From the NCBI GenBank assembly GCA_910576985.1, contig CAJTLA010000037.1, positions 1 to 14,690 of the forward strand: a stretch of 14,690 nucleotides of DNA, in the 5' to 3' direction. The notes below the pieces were generated by a model. That model was not told where the DNA came from, made no database searches, and was given only the letters and a program-made list of their open reading frames with translations. Every line of letters begins with the position of its first letter. Within the stretch, counting starts at the first letter, position 1. This DNA comes from an uncultured Bacilli bacterium (GTDB lineage: Bacteria; Bacillota_I; Bacilli_A; RF39; UBA660). Positions 1-5,461 of this stretch are shown here, piece after piece. The translations under genes and the position numbers were made by a program.

Positions 1-117
1 GATTCTTTTGATCTTTCATTAGAAGATAAAAAATTAACATTATCATTAAAAAAAGAAAAAATTATTGATGAGGTAATAAAAAAAATTGAGACATTAGGTT
101 TTGGTATAACTAAATAA
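1..117 (+). CDS. C-terminal end of an unrecognised protein (partial)
   Basis: Frame 1 is open from the window edge for 38 codons and ends in TAA at 115-117. The product is charged and Lys/Glu-rich and ends ETLGFGITK. The pattern of a short beta-like stretch followed by IIDEVIKKIETLGF is faintly like the end of a heavy-metal-associated (HMA) domain, but no CxxC is visible because the upstream part is missing, so no function is assigned. A strong intrinsic terminator about 40 nt downstream confirms that a plus-strand transcription unit ends here. Confidence 0.6.
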   Translation, partial: DSFDLSLEDKKLTLSLKKEKIIDEVIKKIETLGFGITK

Positions 118-156
118 TATTCTGATGTAGCATATTTATAAATTACAAGTATACTT

Positions 157-195
157 TAAGATGTAAATAATTTAATATTTATATCTTATTTTTTT
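157..195 (+). terminator. Strong intrinsic terminator after the first partial gene
   Basis: A 13-bp stem pairs 157-169 with 176-188, with one G-U pair at G163. The loop is 6 nt (170-175) and seven T residues follow (189-195). The stem is mostly A-T but long and nearly perfect. It lies 40 nt after the upstream stop codon and separates that gene from the ABC exporter region. Confidence 0.8.
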
Positions 196-426
196 ATGTT
201 AAATTATTTGGATCGGTTATAATAAACCAGACAGAAAAAAATAGGGACATGATAAAATAAAAGTAGAAAGAATATTAGGTATGATAGGGGAGAAAGAAGA
301 ACTTTTACAGAAGAGCTTAAAAACTGTTGACACTCCAGTATTTCACTTACTGATATGGCAATTTTTATTATTTAAATATAGGAGAAACATGGATTTAATG
401 ATATAATGAAATAGGATGTGATAACT
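196..426. other. Intergenic stretch with tiny ORFs and weak promoter-like boxes
   Basis: No gene of normal size is present. A TATAAT lies at 218-223 without a convincing -35. A perfect TTGACA at 327-332 has only a poor -10 (TGATAT, 351-356). A 41-codon ORF (ATG 281, TAA 405-407) lacks a good SD. Inside it, in the same frame, the ATG at 390 has a good SD (GGAGA at 381-385) but opens only five codons before that stop. These may be leader elements or decayed coding DNA; nothing proves a function. Confidence 0.4.
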
Positions 427-2211
427 TTGATTAAGGATAATGTAATTATAATAAGAGATTTTTTTAAATTAGTCAAAGGAAATAAAAAATGGCTATTTCT
501 TTTATTTCTTGGTTCAATAATGGCACATCTATCAAGTTTGCTTATACCAGTATTTTCTTCGAATATTGTATACGAAGTAACGAATCGTAATGCAAGTGCA
601 ACATACATGAACATAGGCCTTTTAGCCATTACATATGTAGCCTATAATTTATTTTGGTATTTGAATTATGTTTCCTATTCTCATAATTTTAAATATAGTT
701 ATAAAAACTTGAGAGAAAAAATTATTGATAAAGTTTTTACTTATGATACTGAATTTTCAAATAAATTATCAAAAGGAACAATTTTAAATACAGTCAATAC
801 TGATACCGCTAATTTATCAGAGATGATTGATAATGTTTGTGAAATTATGGTTGTTTTTGTGAAAGTAATTGTAATGATATTTATATTTTTAAAAACAAAT
901 ATTTATATTGGATTTCTTGTTTTAGTACTTGAATGTATATATTTAAAATCGTTTGACTATTGTAATGTTATGAGTACAAAATATTTAAGAGGTCAACAGA
1001 AATATAGAGACAAATTAACTGATAATCTTTCTCAAATATTAAATGGATTAGGAGAAATAAAAGTCTTTAATATTTATGATAAAATTAAAAATAGCTTTTA
1101 CATAATTGCAAATAAGTGGTCAGATCAATATATGGCCAAAAGAAAATATGTAAACATTAGAGCAAGTTTATTACCATTTATAACTCACTTTGGAAAGATA
1201 ATCTTATATTTAATTCTAGTATTGTTTGTATTAAATGGAACATTTGAAGTTAATATGTTGATATTATTGATTACTTATTTTGAAAATACTATGACAAACA
1301 CAAAAGAGTTGATGGGATATTCAAGGCAAATAAGAGAATGGTCTATTTCTATTATGAGGATTAACAACATTTTAAATTATTCAAGTAAAAATCAAATTAC
1401 GTTTGGAATGAATACTAATGATTATATAAATGGTTTCATTGAATTTAAAAACGTAAGTTTTGCTTATAAATCTAAAAACAAAGGAAATATAGAAAACATT
1501 AGCTTTACCGCGGAACCCAATAGTATCACTGCTTTAGTAGGGCATAGTGGAAGTGGGAAAACAACCATCACTAATTTAATTCTTAGAAAATATAGAATTG
1601 ATGAAGGTACAATTTTAATTGACAATGAAAATATTTATGAGTACTCTAAAGAGGTGTATTCTACAAATGTTGTTGGAGTAAATCAATCTCCATTTATGTT
1701 TAATATGAGTATTAGAAAAAATCTAAATTTGATTGATTCAAACTTTGAAAATCAAATTCAGGCCTGTAAAAGAGTGGGAATTCATGATTATATAATGAGC
1801 TTACCAAAGGGGTATAATACAATACTAACAGAAAATGCTGCAAACTTTTCTGGAGGTCAAAAACAATTATTAGCGATCGCTAGAACATTATTATCAAAAT
1901 CAGAAATATTGATTTTTGATGAAGTCACAAGTTCTTTAGACACATTATTGGTTGAAAAAATAAAAGATATTTTTGAAAACTTGAAATTAGATCATACAAT
2001 TATAATTGTAACCCACAAAAAAGATGTAATGAAAATTGCTGATAAAATTATTGTTCTGAATAAAGGAAAAATCGTAGGCCAGGGAACACATGAGGAACTT
2101 ATGAAAAATAATTCTTATTACATTGATTTACAAACGAATAATTACTCAAGTTCCCACAAAAAACAAGAGGTTGATGCCGTAATGCCTTCATTTGATGAAT
2201 TTGGCCTATAG
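427..2211 (+). CDS. ABC exporter, fused membrane and ATPase domains
   Basis: A half-transporter of 594 residues that should dimerise in the membrane and export a substrate using ATP. The N-terminal ~310 residues hold about six hydrophobic segments. The nucleotide-binding domain follows with Walker A GHSGSGKT (about 372-379), a Q-loop in VNQSPF, signature FSGGQ (474-478), Walker B ILIFDE (494-499), the D-loop SSLD and switch His 530 in VTHK. All ATPase motifs are intact. TTG at 427 is preferred because AGGA at 413-416 lies 10 nt upstream; GTG at 418 would leave only 1 nt. The substrate is unknown: type-1 exporters of this size move peptides, lipids or drugs, and no bacteriocin precursor or maturase was recognised nearby. 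The last ~17 residues (KKQEVDAVMPSFDEFGL) run past the usual end of the family and abut a gene remnant. Confidence 0.9.
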   Translation: MIKDNVIIIRDFFKLVKGNKKWLFLLFLGSIMAHLSSLLIPVFSSNIVYEVTNRNASATYMNIGLLAITYVAYNLFWYLNYVSYSHNFKYSYKNLREKIIDKVFTYDTEFSNKLSKGTILNTVNTDTANLSEMIDNVCEIMVVFVKVIVMIFIFLKTNIYIGFLVLVLECIYLKSFDYCNVMSTKYLRGQQKYRDKLTDNLSQILNGLGEIKVFNIYDKIKNSFYIIANKWSDQYMAKRKYVNIRASLLPFITHFGKIILYLILVLFVLNGTFEVNMLILLITYFENTMTNTKELMGYSRQIREWSISIMRINNILNYSSKNQITFGMNTNDYINGFIEFKNVSFAYKSKNKGNIENISFTAEPNSITALVGHSGSGKTTITNLILRKYRIDEGTILIDNENIYEYSKEVYSTNVVGVNQSPFMFNMSIRKNLNLIDSNFENQIQACKRVGIHDYIMSLPKGYNTILTENAANFSGGQKQLLAIARTLLSKSEILIFDEVTSSLDTLLVEKIKDIFENLKLDHTIIIVTHKKDVMKIADKIIVLNKGKIVGQGTHEELMKNNSYYIDLQTNNYSSSHKKQEVDAVMPSFDEFGL

Positions 2212-2612
2212 ATAAGTGCTTAATTTCTTTCACATATGCCGATATTGAGGATTGGACCAAAGTAGGAGATAAAAAAGTAACATTTATAGAATTCAAATCA
2301 TGAAACAATAAAGAAGTTACCAATAATTATTTTGTAGGCCCTTATGAAGTCATTCATGGTAAATTCAAACCAGCTTATGAAAATATTGTAAAATTTAATA
2401 ACAAATCTATCGGCTTTGTAAGGGATAGTTCATATTGTGAGAATATAAACAAAATAATATGTGATTCTGATCTATCTGTATTAGATATGAGCCTTATTAA
2501 TAGTAATAACAAACATAATGGGGTAAAAGATATAGAGTTATTAATAGAAAAGGCAAACGAAAGGTTAAGAATTGTAACAATGGAGCAAAAAAATGCTCTT
2601 TTTCGCTATTGA
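2199..2612 (+). pseudogene. Remnant of an unrecognised protein gene with an internal TGA
   Basis: One frame looks coding from just inside the end of the exporter gene to TGA at 2610-2612, apart from an in-frame TGA at 2301-2303. The stretch before that stop contains TYADIEDWTKVGDKKVTF; the stretch after it starts with NNKEV and continues for 102 codons, including FVGPYEVIHGKFKPAYENIV. The composition is protein-like, with mixed hydrophobic and charged residues. There is no usable start codon with an SD in front of either part, and the frame begins just after a stop at 2196-2198. I read it as the 3' part of a decayed gene truncated on its left side, possibly by the event that placed it behind the exporter. 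The family is not recognised. The TGA is unlikely to encode Trp, because recognisable genes here use TGG. Confidence 0.5.
2583..2603 (+). terminator. Short intrinsic terminator at the end of the gene remnant
   Basis: GAGCA (2583-2587) pairs with TGCTC (2594-2598) across a loop of six A residues, followed by five T residues (2599-2603). The stem is only 5 bp, so the site is weak. It sits over the last codons of the remnant, as other terminators in this window sit over gene ends. Confidence 0.5.
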
Positions 2613-2624
2613 GAGGGGATAGTT

Positions 2625-2640
2625 AATAACAATTGTTATT
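2625..2640. promoter_or_regulatory. Perfect 16-bp palindrome, possible operator
   Basis: AATAACAATTGTTATT reads the same on both strands, with no central loop. It lies between the gene remnant and the phosphoesterase promoter, about 100 bp upstream of the -35. A gapless dyad of this length is the usual shape of a dimeric-repressor operator and is too tight to be a terminator. No regulator gene is adjacent, so the binding protein is unknown. Confidence 0.4.
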
Positions 2641-2715
2641 TTAAAAGAAAGTTAAATGACATGTTTTAAAATGAGAAACTTTTTTCAACCCATTTACACG
2701 AACCGAATTGATCTA

Positions 2716-2750
2716 GTTCATTGAGACAAACTCAATCATTGACTTTTTTT
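2716..2750 (+). terminator. Candidate intrinsic terminator upstream of the phosphoesterase gene
   Basis: TTGAG (2721-2725) pairs with CTCAA (2731-2735) across the loop ACAAA. A partial outer extension pairs 2716-2718 with 2741-2743, and seven T residues follow at 2744-2750. The T tract is separated from the inner stem by 8 nt, so termination would depend on the imperfect outer stem. The T tract is also the start of the spacer of the promoter described next. Confidence 0.4.
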
Positions 2751-2767
2751 ATGCTTTGGTGTAGGAT
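2739..2767 (+). promoter_or_regulatory. Promoter of the phosphoesterase-nucleotidyltransferase gene
   Basis: TTGACT (2739-2744) and TAGGAT (2762-2767) are separated by 17 nt and match the sigma-70/sigma-A consensus at 5/6 and 4/6 positions. Transcription would start near 2774, leaving a leader of about 18 nt with the SD at 2778-2784. The box overlaps the preceding candidate terminator. Confidence 0.55.
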
Positions 2768-2791
2768 ACAAAATCAAAAGGAGGAATGAAT

Positions 2792-3679
2792 ATGACCTTT
2801 TGTCAAGATATATATGATATGTTATGTAAAAAACATCCAAATAGTAACATTTATGTAATTGGAGACCATCATTTATTTCATAGAAATATCATTGAGTATA
2901 CAAGACCAGAATTTCAGAGTATAGATGAAATGAATGAGCATATTATCAATGCTCATAACAGAACCATAGGAAGTAACGATGTTGTAATTTTTCTTGGAGA
3001 CTTTTCACTTAAAAACTCTGAAATAGGGAAGTCTTGCGCAAAAATGAAAGGTCACAAGTACCTAATATTAGGGAACCATGACCCAAAAAACTTAGAAAAA
3101 AAATACCATTCTCTAGGCCTAGAAGGCATTTATACGACTCCAATTAGAATTGGCAATCAATTTTTGTCTCATGAACCCTTGATAAAGGGACAAAAGGAAG
3201 ATCTCACTTTTCAAGGAATACTAAGAGAATTTGACAGCTGTGAAAGTGCCATCAATTATCATGGTCATTTCCATATAAAAGGCAACAATCTATCTTCTTC
3301 CCATACCAATGCAACATGTGAAGCACAAGGATATACGCCAATGTTAATTGGAAAAACACTATCAAAACAGAGCACAGATGAAAAGCCTCTTTTTATCAAT
3401 TCAGACCAATTTGTAAGTGCATGTGAATTTATAAAAAAATCTTATGGATTAGAAGCAAAACTACTTTTAAACGATTATATTTATTCCATGATGCTTGAGA
3501 GTTTAACCAAGCATCGAAAACAACATTTGATTCAAGGATCATTTGGGCTGTATAAAAAATATGGTTATGCTTCTTCATTTTCTGATTTAGATATATCTTG
3601 TATTTATAACCCTGCAAACAGTAAAAAGAAAAATCAGAATATGTTAAAAGTCATTTCTGATGAAATGTATGAATACTAA
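2792..3679 (+). CDS. Calcineurin-like metallophosphoesterase with truncated C-terminal nucleotidyltransferase domain
   Basis: The first ~190 residues are a calcineurin-like metallophosphoesterase with all metal ligands in order: D25-x-H27, G69-D70, GNHD (94-97), His 127 and GHFH (158-161). A CEAQGYTP segment after that matches how small phage-type members end. From about residue 235 a second domain starts with G249-S250, then S264-D265-L266-D267, the GS...DxD active site of nucleotidyltransferases. TAA at 3677-3679 stops the frame at codon 296, but the same frame continues as coding sequence to 4348. ATG 2792 is chosen because AAGGAGG (2778-2784) is 7 nt upstream; ATG 2786 would be 1 nt away. 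If translated as is, the product keeps a complete phosphoesterase and half a nucleotidyltransferase. Substrates are unknown. The pairing suggests nucleic-acid or nucleotide end processing, which is inference. Confidence 0.82.
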   Translation: MTFCQDIYDMLCKKHPNSNIYVIGDHHLFHRNIIEYTRPEFQSIDEMNEHIINAHNRTIGSNDVVIFLGDFSLKNSEIGKSCAKMKGHKYLILGNHDPKNLEKKYHSLGLEGIYTTPIRIGNQFLSHEPLIKGQKEDLTFQGILREFDSCESAINYHGHFHIKGNNLSSSHTNATCEAQGYTPMLIGKTLSKQSTDEKPLFINSDQFVSACEFIKKSYGLEAKLLLNDYIYSMMLESLTKHRKQHLIQGSFGLYKKYGYASSFSDLDISCIYNPANSKKKNQNMLKVISDEMYEY

Positions 3680-4348
3680 AAAAAAATAGATGGAATCAAC
3701 TTAGAATTTTGTAAAAGAACTGCAACACTTAGAATTTTCAGTGCATCACTTACAAAACCAAATATGATATTTTCTCATTGCTATTCAGACATGAATATGA
3801 TATTACTCGATTGTTTCAAAAATTCTGATTTTATAGATTTGTGTGGCGGAACATCAGTTGAAAAATTTCTGCTTAGAAGTGGCTCTTCTGATCTAGAAGA
3901 TTTTAGATTTCCCCAATTTCATGTTCAAACATTAAAACCTGTAGGAGATATTTCGAATCTTCTTCTTCAAATTATGTTTCAAAAAGACCATAATGAAAAA
4001 AAGGCATCAGCTCTCAAAAAACTACAGTATGTTTATAAACATGCAATCAAAAATGAAGTACTAGAAAATTTCTTAGACACATTTGTAAGATTCTTTTTGA
4101 GAAATGTCGCGCTTCTAAGCTCGTGGTGTAGAAGAAAAGAAATTGAATATATAAAGGCTCAATCTTCAAAAATGTGTGCTTTACTAGAACCTTATCTTAG
4201 AGCAATTCCAGAATCTTTATTAGAACAAATATACGATGTACTAACCAATCCAAACTCTTTATTTTTAGAAATCTATGAAGAAATCGCTAGAACGCCGATC
4301 GAAAGTACTTTTGATGAATGCACAAAAATAATGAAAAAATTGAAATAG
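3680..4348 (+). pseudogene. C-terminal part of the nucleotidyltransferase fusion, cut off by TAA
   Basis: In the same frame as the phosphoesterase gene and directly after its TAA, the sequence reads KKIDGINLEFCKRTATLRIF, which completes a nucleotidyltransferase fold (NLEF may carry the third acidic residue). A Leu/Lys-rich helical region follows to TAG at 4346-4348. The first downstream ATG (3764) has no SD and would omit the segment joining the two halves, so separate translation is doubtful. Reading through the single stop gives one protein of about 518 residues: phosphoesterase ~1-190, nucleotidyltransferase ~235-360, helical tail to the end. No other frame break occurs, so the disruption is either recent or not final. 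It could also be a real stop with occasional readthrough, or a sequencing error. Confidence 0.7.
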
Positions 4349-4356
4349 TATAAATA

Positions 4357-4389
4357 AAAAAGATGATCAATATGCCTTATCATCTTTTT
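4357..4389. terminator. Bidirectional terminator between convergent genes
   Basis: AAAAAGATGAT (4357-4367) pairs perfectly with ATCATCTTTTT (4379-4389) across an 11-nt loop. Flanking A and T runs give a U tract on either strand. It lies 8 nt after the plus-strand stop and contains the minus-strand TGA (4367-4369), so it can end both the nucleotidyltransferase and DUF5661 transcripts. Confidence 0.8.
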
Positions 4390-4651
4390 CCATCATTAAT
4401 TTATTTTTTAAAAAATTTTCAAACGATTGTAGCCCATACTCCGAATGATAATAATTTGGAAACTCATTTAAATGGGCCAAGGCAATTTTTGCAGTCATAA
4501 CTAAATCATCACTCGTTACATTTGTTTCTGGATTGATTGTCCCATGTTCAGACTCGATATTCATCCCCGTTAAAAACTCTTCAGGAGTAAATAAATCAAA
4601 TGACACATTTAAAATATAAGCAGCATATAATGCATCTTCCATAGAAAACAT
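4367..4651 (-). CDS. DUF5661-type small protein
   Basis: A 94-residue acidic soluble protein. The segments EDALYAAYILNVSFDLF, TPEEFLTGMNIESEHGT, NPETNVTSDDLVMTAKIA and LAHLNEFPNYYHSEYGL match what I recall of the DUF5661 family, whose function is unknown. The length is normal for the family and there are no membrane segments. The start ATG (4649-4651) has GGTGA 4 nt upstream on the minus strand. It lies 41 nt downstream of the histidine phosphatase and could be cotranscribed with it or use its own promoter in the gap. Its stop lies in the bidirectional terminator, so the last codons are part of the hairpin. Confidence 0.78.
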   Translation of the reverse strand: MFSMEDALYAAYILNVSFDLFTPEEFLTGMNIESEHGTINPETNVTSDDLVMTAKIALAHLNEFPNYYHSEYGLQSFENFLKNKLMMEKDDKAY

Positions 4652-4665
4652 AGTATCACCACTAT

Positions 4666-4694
4666 ATCATATGTAATATGAAAAAAAGTGTCTT
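4666..4694 (-). promoter_or_regulatory. Possible promoter of the DUF5661 gene
   Basis: On the minus strand, AAGACA (4694-4689) and TATGAT (4671-4666) are 17 nt apart and match consensus at 4/6 and 5/6. The -35 overlaps the last bases of the histidine phosphatase stop codon. The spacing is ideal, but the region is so AT-rich that chance matches are expected. Confidence 0.35.
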
Positions 4695-5223
4695 ATTTTT
4701 GAGGAAATTGATATTCAATGATTTCACAATTCTTTAACCCACGATATAAAAACTTACCATCCTGTAAACCATAAAAGTAACCATGGAAAGCCTTTGAAAC
4801 ACCACTATGGGCAACAATAAGTACAGAATTATAACTTTTACTTCGAAGTTCATCTAAAAAAGAATATACCCTTAGAAATAGTGATGGAACACTTTCAGCG
4901 CCATATTGATTCTTAGAAAAATAATCCCAATAATCCTCTCGATCAACAGAATCGAGTGGTTTCCCACTTAAACTACCAGGTTCACGTTCCCGTAGCCTTG
5001 AATCCAACATGATTTTTTTCTTTTTCGCATTAATCAAAGAAGCCGTTTGAATTGTCCGTAAAAGGGGAGAAGAGATAATAATATCATAATTTAGATTTTC
5101 AACTTTTGACTTTAACTCATCTGCCTGACGAATACCAGTTTCATTTAAACTGTCATCTACTAAATTATATAACCTGAGTAAATTATCATCCACTTCTCCA
5201 TGTCTTACGAGATAAATTTTCAT
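4693..5223 (-). CDS. Histidine phosphatase family protein (phosphoglycerate mutase-like)
   Basis: A 176-residue cytoplasmic protein of the histidine phosphatase superfamily, which transfers phosphate through a phosphohistidine. The catalytic signature RHGE is at 7-10 (His 8 is the nucleophile). A supporting Arg lies in SSPLLRTIQTA (Arg 56), the acid is Glu 79 in LREREPG, and the second His is 139 in VAHSG. The length is below phosphoglycerate mutases (about 230-250) and fits the broad-specificity or alpha-ribazole-phosphatase-like branch, so the substrate cannot be named. The start is firm: AAAGGAGG on the minus strand (5237-5230) lies 6 nt before ATG. It is transcribed divergently from the LCP gene across a ~240-bp spacer. 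Confidence 0.87.
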   Translation of the reverse strand: MKIYLVRHGEVDDNLLRLYNLVDDSLNETGIRQADELKSKVENLNYDIIISSPLLRTIQTASLINAKKKKIMLDSRLREREPGSLSGKPLDSVDREDYWDYFSKNQYGAESVPSLFLRVYSFLDELRSKSYNSVLIVAHSGVSKAFHGYFYGLQDGKFLYRGLKNCEIIEYQFPQK

Positions 5224-5318
5224 AATGAACCTCCTTTAAAAATAAAATTCCATTAATTGCGTAATCCTTTTTTGTGAACAAACAAATAGATCTCAAAAGA
5301 ATCATCATACTGTCTTTC

Positions 5319-5347
5319 ATTATACTATAATCCATCAAAATTCAAAA
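5319..5347 (-). promoter_or_regulatory. Probable promoter of the histidine phosphatase gene
   Basis: A perfect TATAAT lies on the minus strand (5324-5319). The hexamer 17 nt upstream, TTTTGA (5347-5342), is a poor -35, so the call rests on the -10. Transcription would start near 5312, leaving a leader of about 90 nt that ends in the strong SD at 5237-5230. The surrounding TTATACTATAA is close to palindromic, so the same site could also be read from the other strand. Confidence 0.45.
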
Positions 5348-5401
5348 GAGAAACTTTGTTTGTTATCCATTTGTAAAATAAGAGAAAAAAGTGAAAAAAT
5401 A

Positions 5402-5430
5402 TTGTGAATATGAACATAATAAGTTATAAT
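5402..5430 (+). promoter_or_regulatory. Strong sigma-A type promoter of the LCP gene
   Basis: TTGTGA (5402-5407) and a perfect TATAAT (5425-5430) are separated by exactly 17 nt. Transcription should start near 5437. The upstream ATG at 5429 lies within the -10 box and cannot be in the message, so this promoter fixes the LCP start at the ATG at 5462. Confidence 0.75.
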
Positions 5431-5461
5431 GATAAAGTATGATCTGGAAAGGATTGATGTT

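Noticed and set aside
195..223. Promoter at TATAAT 218-223
   Set aside because: No acceptable -35 at 16-18 nt, no extended -10, and no gene start within 150 nt. AT-rich DNA gives such matches by chance.
418..426. GTG 418 as exporter start
   Set aside because: The only SD-like sequence would be 1 nt away; TTG 427 has it 10 nt upstream. Not excluded, but less likely.
2301..2303. TGA read as tryptophan (Mollicutes code 4)
   Set aside because: Recognised genes use TGG for Trp, and the DUF5661 gene ends naturally at TGA. One TGA in an otherwise start-less frame fits decay better.
3429..3617. Minus-strand ORF inside the phosphoesterase gene
   Set aside because: It overlaps a conserved plus-strand gene and has no SD or protein-like motif. 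The other antisense ORFs inside recognised genes (for example 6013-6327 and 8356-8583) were rejected for the same reason.
3678..3686. Polymerase slippage or programmed frameshift on the A9 run rescuing the fusion
   Set aside because: The stop codon begins with the T just before the run and the downstream frame is the same, so a +1 or -1 shift after it does not bypass the TAA.
5429..5461. Longer N-terminus for the LCP protein from ATG 5429
   Set aside because: The ATG is part of the TATAAT -10 box and cannot be in the transcript. ATG 5462 has a well-spaced SD.
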